64,000 nucleotides of DNA from positions 12,462,001 through 12,526,000 of the forward strand of contig CM106586.1 in NCBI GenBank assembly GCA_048013815.1. The letters run 5' to 3'. A program made the translations under genes and the position numbers. This document shows, in pieces, positions 1-10,830 of the stretch; within the stretch, counting starts at the first letter, position 1, and every line of letters begins with the position of its first letter. Source of the stretch: Setoptus koraiensis. Taxonomy: Eukaryota; Arthropoda. The notes beneath the pieces are model-generated. The model searched no databases and was not told where the DNA came from. It was given only the letters and a program-made list of their open reading frames with translations.

Positions 1-4
1 TAGG

Positions 5-1473
5 ATGCTCAGGCTAATAGTTACGCCAATTACAGCAGCCATTTTAGCATATCACATGTTAGTAATATCTTTCAACATTGGCTACGTGAGTAAATCGTTC
101 CGACCTAACATAGCGCCAATAATTAGCCCCGCCCTAGTAGTGAATGGTTGCAATATTTTGGTAAGTTTATCAAATCTCTGAACTATTTTGTTGTGATAAT
201 TTTGTGCCTAACAGTTTATAATAATTCGTTACCGAATGTTATCGGTCACAAATGAATCGTCCCAATCAAGTTGTTTGTACAATTGGCTTTCACTTTGCTC
301 AATTTCATAGACAAGCATCCCTTGGTTGAGACATTTCATGCCAATGCTATATTCAATGTTTCGAGAAAATATCAATATCAGTATTACTGGGTGCATTTGA
401 TTCTAGCGCTTCTTGAAGCATTATCCGATTGGTGCATATCTAGATATATGCTGGTAGATATTTTCGACAATGTTAATCTCGAAGATTCGAGTAATTTCGG
501 AATGAAAATGTCAGAGGGTTTCCAGATGAGAAACAGAAAATTCTATAGCTTCAGAATGTTTCCCCTCGCGTATATAATCTACTTTTTTGCCCATCAAGTA
601 CGATACTATGCCTTCTTCGTGTATTGCTACTCCAGCTATTGTATAGCGCACCATTTGGAGGATATCACCAATCAAGTAGACGATTACCTGATCAAATCGC
701 GCGTGAAAATTGATGCATTGTCTGACATAAAATTTGTGACATTGACGCACAATAATCAAGTCTCACTCATTAAAATAGACAAAGATGATGCGCGAAAGCA
801 TTCGGATCAGCAGCAGCAACAACAACAACAACAAGAGAAACAAGACAATAGCAACGACAAGAATGATAATAAAACTAAATATTATCTCAACTCTATGGAA
901 CAATTGGAACGTCACTTGGAACAAATAGCGCTACTGATCGCAAGCATAGACTCACTGTATACCTGGCGCGCCTACTGCATCTTTAGTTGCTCAATATTAA
1001 TAAAGGCGATTCTCATTTTAGTTGGTTTCAATTACAGAGGCGACATGCCTCATTTTAGTCTTATTTGTTCGCTCATTTGCATAGTGAAAAACACCAGAGA
1101 ATTGATCATGTTCTATCATGGAAGCTCGTTGAAATGGTCAGCAAGCAGACTATCCAATAAGCTCAATCGTATGTTTAACGGAGCAGTTAGTTATGGGCAC
1201 AATAATCAGCATCTCTGTAGCCTATTGAGAATAAAACACAATCTGATGAGCAGATTTGTGTTCACCGCAGACGGAATGCTAAAAATAGAGTTGTCAACAT
1301 TCACCAAAATGTTGATCTATGTGGTCAGTTGGGTGTTCATCGTCCTTCAAATGGGTGAGTATGCAAATAGAAGTGTCGAAATCCATCTAATACCATTGTA
1401 TTATGCAAACAGCAATTTTCACCTATGTCTCTCTCTCTGCTCTTTTGCCAACGTAGACAATGATGTACGATGA
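5..1473 (+). CDS. Gustatory-receptor-like seven-helix protein, probably missing its 5' end
   Basis: Predicted ligand-gated chemoreceptor of the arthropod gustatory receptor type, acting in the plasma membrane of sensory cells. Three exons join in phase: 5-160 (donor GTAAGT at 161), 271-1354 (acceptor AG at 269-270, donor GTGAGT at 1355) and 1457-1473. The joined frame gives about 418 residues if the ATG at 5 is the start. The hydrophobic segments begin almost at once, so an upstream exon outside the window is likely. Several hydrophobic helices are visible, and the last one ends in a stretch like the family's TYhhhhhQF signature (T, Y, several aliphatic residues, LQ) just before the last intron. 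That intron is 102 bp, a multiple of three and open in frame, so an unspliced form would also read through. A polyglutamine tract from a CAG/CAA run near 810-835 lies in a hydrophilic loop. Family assignment rests on topology and the C-terminal motif, not on strong identity. Confidence 0.6.
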
Positions 1474-3369
1474 TAGAAGCACAATCGACCCTCATAGAAC
1501 TCTCGCGAAATCATTCATTCCATTCGAATAGTGTATAAAGGGATGATTGCTGGAAAATGGCAAGGAACAAAACTGATTAATGTATCGATTGAACCGAAAA
1601 AAAATTATCATCTTGTAGCCACGCGAAGAATATTCAAGAGCTAAAAATCAAATCCACTCAACTGTGACTGAAAAATGATATACGGTGCTAAATGTGAAAG
1701 TAGTTGAATTTACCAGTAGATAACGAGAATAATCACGTCATCGATGGCTTCCACTCTGACTACTGTTAGTTTCAAGAAGACTAGTCTGCTGGTTGTCTTT
1801 ACGAAGAAACACCAAAAATTAGACGGGCTTGCAAGATCTATGCAAGATCTAAGCGTAAATTGAATTCGTTATTCTATTGATAGATTGTTTGCAACCGATA
1901 TAATAGAATGCATTTGCGTGCAGACAGTCACTATGACAGCCAAGCGAATTGTCAGAGGTACGAAAATTCTTACGAAGATCTAGATAATAAATGATTGTTA
2001 AACAACAAGTTAAACTCTATTGACACGCTAATATACTTGGTGTCCCACTTGTTAATGCCCGTGTCTAGAGCTCATTGTTTATAGTTCTTGATAACAGTCG
2101 ATGTATTTGATTTGAATCGAAACTATGGTTACATAATGACAACTGTACAACAACCTTCTGCTCCGATTAGCACCGCTCAACAGAGTTTACAGCTAAAACA
2201 GCGTGAAGGGAACACGTACTAATGATGAACATCTAGATGGCATTTTTCTTTTTGAGAGGTGCCTTTTTTTCATCCAGGTTACAATATACATGCAATATAT
2301 TACACAGTACGAATGAGAAGGAAAAAGGCAGATGTTCTGTATGTGGATGAGAACACAACGAGATTACAGTCGCGAGAATCCGCGAACGAAAAACGAAAAG
2401 TAAGACTTTATTTACTCTTTTAAACAAAATTTTGTAGATTTGGTAAAAAATGCTCCAATGAAGTAATGGCTAGGAAAAGATAAAACATTTAGAATTCATT
2501 CTCGCATAAAGGAAAAATGAACTTTCAACCGTTCCGAGCGCTTTTCTGAGTCTCATTCATGCATTTCTGCACTTCCGGTCACAATTGAAAAGCATAAATA
2601 TGCATTGAATGGATTTATTTATCTTTTTTTTTCTCCTAACACCCCGGATTTGATGTGGACATGACGCAACTTAACCGAAAAGCCCTCCGCCATATCTTTT
2701 ATGAAGATATTGAGGCGCCGGCGTTCTACAAGGATGTCACAAATGATAATTCAAACATTGACGATAGAGAAAAGGAGGGGGTGTGGTGAAATATAGTCAC
2801 ATTAATAGAGTCTCGGTTTGTCTATGGGATGAATCAAGAAGTTGTGTGTAGTAAATGCTAATCGAAGATATTTATACTCCTGTTATCCTAATAATGAACC
2901 TATAAAGTAGTTCAGTAAGGCACATGATAAAGTTACCGGTAAAAAAGATAAGGGTAAAACTAAGACGACCCGCGAGCTTGGCAATGAAGGCGGTTCGCTG
3001 ATAGGCTGTGATTGATGAATGTTGCACATTGAACCTGGTTTATTGCGTATTTGGTTGGGTCACTTTGTGACGAATTTTGGAGGAAAGAATTTAAGATCAT
3101 TCGGAACTATACAAGTTGAAAATCCAATCTTTACATGTTCACATGAGTAGAACTGATACATAAACTCATATATTATAATAGTAATGATAATGTTAGACGC
3201 AATACACATCCAGAGATTAGCATTGTGGGCTACTAAGTAGGGCGTGGGAGTCAAAATAAAACGCGCGTTGCATCAGTAGTGGCTCTTCTTTTTCTATAAT
3301 TAGCTAATATATATATATTCTATCATAAACCATTGCATAAGCTTGGATATCTGGAAAATGCAGATTGCA
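1474..3369. other. Gene-free stretch downstream of the receptor
   Basis: No coding signal that I trust. The sequence is AT-rich, with only short ORFs of biased composition. It should hold the receptor 3' UTR and the 3' flank of the arfaptin gene, which is transcribed towards it. Confidence 0.5.
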
Positions 3370-5027
3370 TTAACGTATACTAAATTGTTTCAGAACTGCC
3401 TCCAATTGAGCTATATCTCCAGAAGCGTAAGCAGCAAAAGCACTGTTGAATAGTACCAATTGTTTATGCATCACTTTGAGCTTGTTCTCATCAAGGAACT
3501 TCATTTTTATCTGGACGTCTTCACGTAACTGTTCGTAGCGACAACGAGCAGAATCAAGTTTGTCACTCGTGGCAGATACTGGGGATTGAGAGGTATGTAT
3601 CATACAATTAATGGAATTTCTTTCGGCGTCATACTCCAGTCGGGCTGTTTCGAATGCTCTGACTGTTATGAGTGTATCATCGATTGTTCTGGTGATCAAG
3701 GTAGATAAATTAGAACAAAAGAATCTTAAGGCAAGAATAAGTTTTTCACCATTCTTTGCCGAAATACTCAATGCCATAGCGTTCTTGCGAAAATCATCCC
3801 CAATATTGATTGTAGATGACATTTTGATGTGATTGAGGACTGGGGAAAAATCAGACTTCGCACCAGATTGAGATGTTGCCAACGATGTTGTAGAAGAAGA
3901 CGATGTAAGATTATTTGTTACGGCCATAGCATTCGTGTGACTGTGTTTGCTGGATCTTGCACCATTGCTATTGGAAGTAAATGAACCTCGATTGCTGCTA
4001 CTTCCTGATGAACAATACCTCATTGCCATTTCATTCATTAATTCATAGAGTTGACGCTGAGTTTGCACAAGCTGAGAGTATTGTACGTTCATTTGTTGGG
4101 CAGTTTTTAATATTACAGAATATTTTTGTTGGTTCTCCCTGAGTCTCTCGATATCGGCCTCCAATTGCACATCACTGGTTTTTGAGCATTTTCCTAATCT
4201 CTCATTGACTAGTTGTCTCGTACATTTGAATGTACTGACAGACCATTCTTTGATAGAGTCGATCGGCGATTGAGTGACAGTTCCGGAAGGCATGAGTTTT
4301 GTGACCAAGTTGACTGCATTTGTCACTACTGGAGATTTGCTGTTCAACATTCCATTACTCGTCGAGTGCATTGGTCCAGATAGTGTGGAGCTAGATGAAG
4401 TGATAGTAGTATCACCTGTTCAATATTGATGTTGCATATGATGGTGTGTAAATGATAAATAATATATAGATAATACAAAAATAAATGAAATATGTTATTC
4501 GTAGAGGCACATAGAGATTATAAGTTCATTTGGTCTTAAGGGTTACACCAATCTAGAGACAATCGTCGCGTCCATGCAAATGATATATGATATATGAAAA
4601 ATAGTATCTAGCTTGAGACAGCGACATGAGTGTCACAACGCCGATTACACAATGCACACTAGGAGAGAAATTTGATACTAATTGACGATATTCAAGATAC
4701 AAGAATAGCACTACAAAAAGGATTGTAAGTCGTCTTACCATCATGGGGATCTGGAAATGGTGATTCAGTTATTGTATTTCTGGGCATGGGCAACGAGGTT
4801 GGCCTAGACGAGTTAGATGTCGCAGATGCTGCCGTTGTTGTGGCAGTAATATTTGAGAAACCTGCTTGACTATTGGCCTGATTAGATGCGGAATTGCCAT
4901 CAATGTCGATGTCTAACATTTCATCGCCATCGTAGCTTGCATTCTCGTACGTGTGGAATGGCTTATTTGAAGTTGAAGTGACCGAGGATGAGCCGATTAC
5001 AGCTTGCCGGAAATTGGTTTCGTCCAT
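3370..5027 (-). CDS. ARFIP: Arfaptin (BAR/AH-domain Arf and Arl binding protein)
   Basis: Arfaptins bind GTP-loaded Arl1, Arf and Rac on the trans-Golgi and sense or shape membrane through a crescent BAR-like AH domain. Two coding exons: 5027-4739 (donor GT at 4738) and 4415-3370 (acceptor AG at 4417-4416). They join as G|GT and give about 444 residues. The N-terminal 110 residues are Ser/Thr/Asn-rich and probably disordered. The AH domain starts near STFKCTRQLVNERLG and its last helices carry the family hallmark IKMKFLDENKLKVMHKQL, followed by a short tail ending QFSIR. A low-complexity insert of about 70 residues (Ser/Asn-rich) separates the first AH helix from the next, where vertebrate arfaptins have a short linker. 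The start ATG at 5027 is the first in the exon. The identification is strong. Confidence 0.9.
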
Positions 5028-5788
5028 TACGTGGATGAGTGAGTGATTCTTATTCTAGGCCAGTTGTTTACTTCTTCATAAATAGGGATACCTTCAGTGA
5101 GTAATACAGTTGTCGATGAGAGGGTAAAGATCGGTCATTTTGAAAATTGTCTGTTTTCAAGGCAAATTTATCCTGTGAGGGATTTTTTTTTGCAACTACA
5201 CACAAAATAGTTTTATACTGTCGCGATGAAAAGCCATTTTTCGTCTTCGAACGTGCAAAACAATCCTTTTGGATCAGATGGAGATTATTTTAGTTACTGG
5301 GTGAGATCTAGAGAAGAGTGCGGATATCCGCGCGGATACGGAACGGTCATATCGTGGGCCGTGTACGGATCGGTTCAGGTACGGGAATAATTGAGCTGGC
5401 ATGAATTAGAGGCAATATTCACGCATATCTTTTTATAGTTGGCATATTTTTAGGAATTGTTTCAAGTTTCGGGGCCTCTTTAATGGTAAACCAGTCGTGA
5501 TTGAGGTGTTTATGAGATAGTATTAACAGGACATCTTACAGCAAAAAGGTGTGAGCGGTGGATCGGACTAAGCGGCTGTGGAAACGCCCACCGCGACGCG
5601 GATTCGTTGCGGACCAACTGTGCTGAGATTCACTCTGTGAAATGTGCAGAGTATAGTAGCACTAGCAGTATTCACTGTGGATACGTAGCCTCCCCGGTTC
5701 AAAACAAATCTTGTTTGCGGTCCCCTAAAAACAAATCAAATTAATTGATTTACAATTGGAAACATATTCTGACCCCTAATCAAAAATC
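5028..5788. other. Intergenic region between divergent genes
   Basis: This stretch separates the start of the arfaptin gene (-) from a small + strand gene and presumably holds both promoters. A 51-codon ORF at 5226-5378 followed by good GT donors was seen but could not be joined in phase to the next exons. Confidence 0.4.
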
Positions 5789-6146
5789 ATGGATTCAATT
5801 AGATGGCCGGAGAGATCAGCAGAAGGTAGGCACTTCAAAGATAATTTTTTGTTCTACTGTTATTCTAGCAACAATAATGACCTCTATCTTGATTTTTTTT
5901 CTCCTTGCAGCCAAAAGATTTGGTAGCCTCAAATTTTTCAAATGGCACCTCTATCACAATACTTCGAATTGCCTGCTGGCCGTTCTTTTCACCGTCACTA
6001 TGGGCGAACTGCTCTACAGATATAGGCAAGCTAATCGTTTGGTTCAAGATGGGAGATATCAATTAGGAGTTCTTAAAATGCGTTACACTGTTGTTAGACC
6101 TGATGATCCCATAGTAGAAAAGACCCCCGTTAGATACAGAAATTAA
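5789..6146 (+). CDS. Small single-pass membrane protein, family unrecognised
   Basis: Two exons: 5789-5825 and 5911-6146, separated by an 85 bp intron with GTAGG donor, long pyrimidine tract and CTTGCAG acceptor. They join in phase (G|CC) to a 90-residue protein. The start is ATG 5789, because the frame has a stop at 5777-5779. The middle of the protein is a hydrophobic helix (roughly residues 30-46, NTSNCLLAVLFTVTMGELLY) flanked by basic and aromatic residues, and the tail is hydrophilic. The helix and its flanks look a little like the first helix of Mpv17-type proteins (NT...G[ED]LL pattern), but the rest of that family is absent. I do not assign a function. The gene is convergent with the CRAL-TRIO gene. 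Confidence 0.45.
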
Positions 6147-6395
6147 GTCCCTGGAGATAAACAGGAAAATTTTCTGCAGTTACATTATTCTCTTCAGCAA
6201 TTGCAATAACGATGATTATTAGTAGCGACCTATGTAGAGGAGACTATTTTGCACATAATAAACTATGGATGTAACTGCAAATTATTTAAATGATTTTTAC
6301 GTGAATCACGTGGACGATATTTTATTAAGAGTTTCTGTTATCTTCCTGATGGAACACTTTTCGCTCCTCATCTCGCAACTCGGCTTATCTAGATT

Positions 6396-7537
6396 TCACC
6401 AGCTACTTTTAGGAGTGCAACGTTTTTTATAATGATGCAGCAATATATCCAAATCTCTTTTACTCAATTGAACAGGATGGCTCTCGTCTTCAATAACACG
6501 AGCCGGCTCTATCTCATCGACATTCAGATATGCACTTCTATTAGGCTCTAGTGGGCATGTTCCGCCCAAATATTTAGGCACATTTTCCCTCGGTATATAC
6601 TTAAATATTTGCTCTCCGTTTGCAAATCGAAGTCGCTTTCTGTGTTTTTTATAAGTTGGAGATTGGATTGCAACAACAATTAGTGCACAGTAATCAATAA
6701 GGATAGATAGATACATGTATAGATAGATACATGTATATGTGCTCTGTGGTCTTCGTCTATTCTGAAAATTACTCACTTGTTCGTTTTGCTCAGCCAGTTG
6801 ACTGCAAGTTCCGATGCTGCTCTCAACGCTCTGGGCAAATTGACAACTAGAAAATAAGTTAAACCTTTCGGAAAGACATCCCTGAACGTACTGATGCACC
6901 AGTAAATGATTTGAAAATCAACTGATCTGAATCCAGCATCAGTGCAATCCAGAACCCACGTGACCCCGCGTCCGCCATTTTTGGTATCGACATCTGCCGC
7001 AACGCACAATATGTATTTCTTATATAATTCAAACAATTCGGGTACACGCCGATGTTCTTTGGCTCGCATCCAGACTGTTATGTTTCCGGCTATGTCGGGC
7101 TGATAGACAAATTCATTAGCTAACGTGTAGAGTTCCTTAGGAAAATGATGATAGTTTGCTTCGCTCATTTTGTATTGTTTACGGAAAAGGGCGAATTGTT
7201 GTAATAGGTCGCAAGCTCTTCCTGGATTCAATCTGCATCTCAATAAAAATCGTGATACACACCAATCGTCACTTAAAATTAGATCGTAATCGGACTGATA
7301 TATAGAGTTCTTGGCTAACTGTTTGAAACGCTCCTTGAATATCTCTCTTGTCTCCTCGATCAGTTCGGGTGAACAATTTTTGGTATATTTATATGTCGGC
7401 ACCTCAAATAGTTCCTCTGGCAAAAGGTTGATATCTGGATCAAAGTTGCTATTATCCCGACCGGATGGACAATCTTTTGATTGATTCATGGTCTTTATTC
7501 CGATATCGTCCTCAACGACATGAGCTGATGCTGCCAT
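6396..7537 (-). CDS. CRAL-TRIO domain protein, MOSPD2-like but without an MSP domain
   Basis: CRAL-TRIO (SEC14-like) proteins carry lipids in a hydrophobic pocket. Two exons: 7537-6777 (donor GT at 6776-6775) and 6639-6396 (acceptor AG at 6641-6640, 137 bp intron). They join as AA|A to a 334-residue protein. The N-terminal CRAL-TRIO-N helices run from about residue 60 (ETREIFKERF) to 125. The SEC14 fold follows (GGRGVTWVLDCTDAGFRSVD, then TYFLVVNLPRALRAA) and ends with YIPRENVPKYLGGTCPLE after the intron. Order and wording match the N-terminal half of MOSPD2. The protein stops about 50 residues later, where MOSPD2 would carry its FFAT-binding MSP domain and membrane anchor. It could be a MOSPD2 paralogue or a separate CRAL-TRIO branch. 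Confidence 0.8.
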
Positions 7538-8065
7538 TTTTCAACAATTCCGTTTCAACCTTTAAAAAACTTTTTCTCGACAGCTCGTTAAAAATAGCAG
7601 GTACAGCTAAAGCTTTCCGCAGAACAGTTCTGATTGCGTTATACTTGTAAGCAAAAATTGTCAATGACCGTAGTAAGTTTGCTGACTTGATGCTACATAG
7701 TTTCAGAGACAGAGCTGATCTGAGTAAAGCCTTTCTTAGATAAGCTGAATCTCATGCGTTGGTGGATCCATCAAATTTCACATGTGAGATCAGAGAAAAA
7801 TCATGGATAACGTCATAAGTCAGATCGAGTTACAAAACTATCTACGTTGCCGAAAACTCTTGAAACTGACCGATCTTTCAAACCTATCTGGTATCGGTGC
7901 CAACAGATTTCAGGAGTACTCATATACCAATTGACTCATGGTGCTTACTCATTTTCGTACATGGTTTCAACATTACCCAAGAAAATTAAAAATTTGAAAC
8001 ATCATGCCTACAGCGAATGGAAGAGAGCTCGAAGTGATGTAAATATGAGGACGTCAATGGCTTAG
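7528..8065 (+). CDS. Tentative small spliced gene
   Basis: The clearest part is an open frame from about 7914 to the TAG at 8063-8065, giving a basic tail (TLPKKIKNLKHHAYSEWKR). Its stop lies 12 bases from the stop of the convergent TRIP4-like gene. No ATG lies in that frame after a stop, so upstream exons are needed. Two in-phase models exist. Model 1 uses exons 7528-7646, 7707-7723 and 7914-8065: 95 residues with a Lys/Arg-rich start that could be a mitochondrial presequence, but its first codons overlap the CRAL-TRIO start. Model 2 uses exons 7803-7890 and 7914-8065 with a 23 bp intron (GTATC...TTTCAG): 79 residues, but the intron is implausibly short. I do not recognise the product. Confidence 0.3.
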
Positions 8066-8077
8066 ACTCTTTATAAT

Positions 8078-8451
8078 TTATAATATTGCGTGCTTCTGGA
8101 GGCGAGATTTCTGATCTTTATTTAGGACCAGGTTACCACAGGTCAGACAATTTCCTGGGCCCTCTTTAGTGCATACTATCCGGCCACAGCCCAAACAATT
8201 GGCCACAAGTTCATGCTCCTGGGCTTCACAATCACAAGACTTTCGATTCTTCACTGATATGATAGCTTCCAATTCCTTGATTGCAGCTTGTTCTTCGCTA
8301 AGAAATTTATTTTTATTCTTCTTCGTCTTGTGGACCTTTCCCTCAGTTATGGGCAACGGATGTGGAACGATTGACATGGTGATTATATCGGTTGCTTCCT
8401 CAGGAAACGACAGAATGAGATGTTGAATGCCAGAACAAACGTTGCGTGTCG
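8078..8451 (-). CDS. TRIP4: TRIP4/ASC-1-like C2HC5 zinc-finger protein, 5' exon not found, short
   Basis: TRIP4 (ASC-1) is the zinc-finger subunit of the ASC-1 complex, a transcription coactivator also involved in ribosome quality control and alkylation repair. The C-terminal half has the C2HC5 finger spelled CDC...H...NCLGCGRIVC...G.CLTCG, preceded by a Lys-rich stretch. Upstream in frame, the peptide GIQHLILSFPEEATDIITM resembles the N-terminal helical motif of TRIP4. It reaches a possible acceptor (TATTTAG) at 8453-8452. A start at ATG 8377 would give only 99 residues and cut off that motif, so an unlocated first exon is more likely. The protein ends at TAA 8078-8080, shortly after the zinc finger, and lacks the long ASCH-containing C-terminal half of animal TRIP4. 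Confidence 0.6.
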
Positions 8452-9070
8452 CTAAATATCGTTCATCGTGGCTTTTCTCTCATGTTCACCAATAATTATT
8501 TTCACTTTTTCTATGCGCCAAATTCGATTTCACGCGGTCCCTGTTACGCTCTAATTCTTGCAAAGCTTTGCCCGAGTTGAGCAGTTGAGCAGACGAGCGA
8601 ACACGGATTTGATGATGTTTTTACGCCAAAAAATACATGGTCATGGACAGACACAGACTGACAACTGTGAATACAATTTAGTGAATCGGTTTTTGGGCCG
8701 GCTGGACATTCACAGTGATAACAGCATGTCGGTTATTAGTCAGACGGCTCTGGCTGCCTCTGGATACATATCGAGATTCTCCACCAACTGCCTCGAAGTG
8801 TAGTAGATGAGCGAATTTGGCGAGCTAGCTGGTGAGAAAAGCTTCCAAAAAGGAACAGAAACGAGAAAAGTCCCCTTTAAGTGCGTTCGCTTCTACAAGA
8901 TAGACAAAAACAATGGGACCAATTGACGACAACTGAGGCCACTTTTGCACGCACACATTCCTCTCTGTGATTTGTGATACTCTCAATCAACTAGATACCT
9001 CTGGACGATGACATGAAAGTTGATTGTCGGGCAATTTATCGAAACAAACTGTCCGGTTTTATTCACATGA
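8452..9070. other. Intergenic region between two minus-strand genes
   Basis: This stretch must hold the first exon or promoter of the TRIP4-like gene and the 3' end of the YAP-like gene. I could not locate the missing TRIP4 exon. I looked for a WW-domain exon and saw none. Confidence 0.35.
9058..9063 (-). terminator. Polyadenylation signal of the YAP-like gene
   Basis: AATAAA on the minus strand begins 7 bases after the TGA stop of the YAP-like gene. This supports the annotated 3' end and argues against a further WW-encoding exon on this transcript. Confidence 0.6.
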
Positions 9071-10009
9071 TCACAAAAATTCTTCAATTTCTTCGGGTGC
9101 CAGATTTGGCAAGATATCGCCACCGGCGGTGGCTGGGTTGACCGCTTGATCGGCCGCCGGTAGGGCCGCACAAGCTTGACTGACCGGCGCATTCGAGCTC
9201 CCACAGCAATACGCCGGCTGGCGCTGGCCGGCGAAGCTCACCAAATGCGACATCACCGTTGCCGGTGATGTAATTGCTGCAACTGGCTGATGCAACATCG
9301 AACAGCGTCTGTGTGTATTGTTTGCCTGCAATAGTGACGATAGCCAAGTGTCTTGGCGATTGCACAAATTGGCTGCTGCCACCTGTTTGTTTTGATCCGC
9401 TGCCATCTGATGATGACACTCGTCAAACATTAGGTCAGACTCCAATTGGTATTGGTGCTTGCCATGCTGATGATCCAAGCGTCTCGGCGTGTCATTGTTG
9501 TAATTGTGCAAGCTATTGCTTAGTTGGTGACAACAACAATCCAGGTGAGCCGGGCCACCGTTGCTGGCCGATACTGTTGCTCGCTTCATGTCATGCTCAC
9601 TTTTTGTTGTCATTGTTGTTGTCGTGACTAGAGTATTGTTACTCTTTGGATAATTATAATTGTTTTGTTTATTGTTGTTTATTTCACTAAACGAATACTG
9701 ATTTATTGACGACAGAGAATCACAGCTGCCCATAGGCAATCTCAGCAGCGTCGTGTTACCTGTGGCGCCCCCGCCAATCAACATACACTTCGGCGCGGTG
9801 CTTGTGGGTTGCGGTTCGAAGAACGACCTCGGCAACTGACGTTGCCGCATTGGCAAGCTAGCTCGCCGTACCGTTCCGCTCGCTCCGGGCGTCAAGATGA
9901 AAAAAAGTTCCTCTAGGTCCCTCATGGCGCCTCTGTTGGCCTGCTGTTGCGGCTGTTGTTGTTGTGGCTGGTCGTTGTTGTCGATGTTGACACAATTACT
10001 TTGTTGCAT
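9071..10009 (-). CDS. YAP/Yorkie/TAZ-like TEAD-binding protein without WW domains
   Basis: Predicted 312-residue protein with the TEAD-binding region of the Hippo coactivators YAP, TAZ and Yorkie. Residues 31-41 read DLEELFFILTP, matching the LxxLF helix of YAP (DLEALFNAVMNP). Residues 53-66 read PMRQRQLPRSFFEP, matching the omega-loop PMRLRKLPDSFFKP, including the counterparts of YAP Met86, Arg89, Leu91, Ser94, Phe95 and Phe96. Two RRxS sites (RRAS at 48-51, RRCS further on) could be basophilic-kinase or 14-3-3 sites. The rest is Gln/Asn/His-rich. There is no WW domain, and the C-terminus EEFL differs from the YAP PDZ ligand LTWL. The stop is followed within 8 bases by AATAAA, so the 3' end looks genuine. 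By inference it binds the TEAD/Scalloped factor in the nucleus. FAM181, the other family with this kind of loop, is the main alternative. Confidence 0.7.
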   Translation of the reverse strand: MQQSNCVNIDNNDQPQQQQPQQQANRGAMRDLEELFFILTPGASGTVRRASLPMRQRQLPRSFFEPQPTSTAPKCMLIGGGATGNTTLLRLPMGSCDSLSSINQYSFSEINNNKQNNYNYPKSNNTLVTTTTMTTKSEHDMKRATVSASNGGPAHLDCCCHQLSNSLHNYNNDTPRRLDHQHGKHQYQLESDLMFDECHHQMAADQNKQVAAANLCNRQDTWLSSLLQANNTHRRCSMLHQPVAAITSPATVMSHLVSFAGQRQPAYCCGSSNAPVSQACAALPAADQAVNPATAGGDILPNLAPEEIEEFL

Positions 10010-10830
10010 TGTTTGCAGATATCACATGCACAATCTAACACAACTGACAGTCGACAATTGCCGCTACCCAGCAACAACAACAACAACTACTACTACATCT
10101 ACAAACGATCAACACTGTCTGTTGTGTGTTTATCTGCAACAACCGGCTGTCATTTCGCCAACAACTACTATACACTGCTGCCTCCACTCTTTTACTCCTG
10201 CAGCTAAATTTTACTGGTCGTGGTGCCATATGCTCCTGATGTATATATATTTATATATTTAGCTGTAAGTGGTTGCTAGTAACACAATTTCCACAACACG
10301 AAATAGTAAAACTAAATACAAAAATCACCTTCACACAGCTACCTCGATGACGACTAAACTTTACGATGGTACTGGTGTTGCGTTTCAGACAGTGTCAGTC
10401 ATTGTCATTGCCACTGTTACTATGCCCTAGCAAACAATATTCAATTCGTCAAGTATGGATGAGATACCAGGATACTCTGCTCTTTCAGTGAGTGCAGACG
10501 CTGATAATATTTACCAATTTTGGGAGAGCTTTACTCAAAAGAATTCCTGCTATCTACAATACTAAAATGAATACAGAATAAAAATCTTGATCTATAATAT
10601 TATTCTCAAAATCAAAGTTTTTCGGTCTCAAAGATCACGACAGCCAGATCTCACAAAATTCCGAGCTCTAGTGGTGATATACAAATAGTGATGAAAGAAT
10701 TTTAAAATGTTTTATATCTGAAATGGGCGAAAACTCGAGCCACACAAATTAACCATTTATCATAACCATTCATCACACATTTTTCATTATTTTGGGCGGC
10801 CTTTGTGATTTGCAGAAAATAAATATTATA
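10010..10830. other. 5' flank of the YAP-like gene
   Basis: CAA/TTG-rich sequence next to the start codon is consistent with a 5' UTR. The rest is AT-rich, with no coding signal I trust. Confidence 0.4.

Noticed and set aside
2233-2427. Short ORFs in the 1.5-3.3 kb gap, including a 42-codon one near 2661-2790
   Set aside because: No homology, no start or splice context, ordinary length for random AT-rich DNA.
5226-5378. 51-codon plus-strand ORF with two GT donors
   Set aside because: It cannot be joined in phase to the exons at 5789-6146 without a stop, and it resembles no family.
9084-9627. Long overlapping ORFs on both strands within the YAP-like gene
   Set aside because: Shadow frames of the Gln/Asn-rich coding sequence, which is supported by the TEAD-binding motifs.
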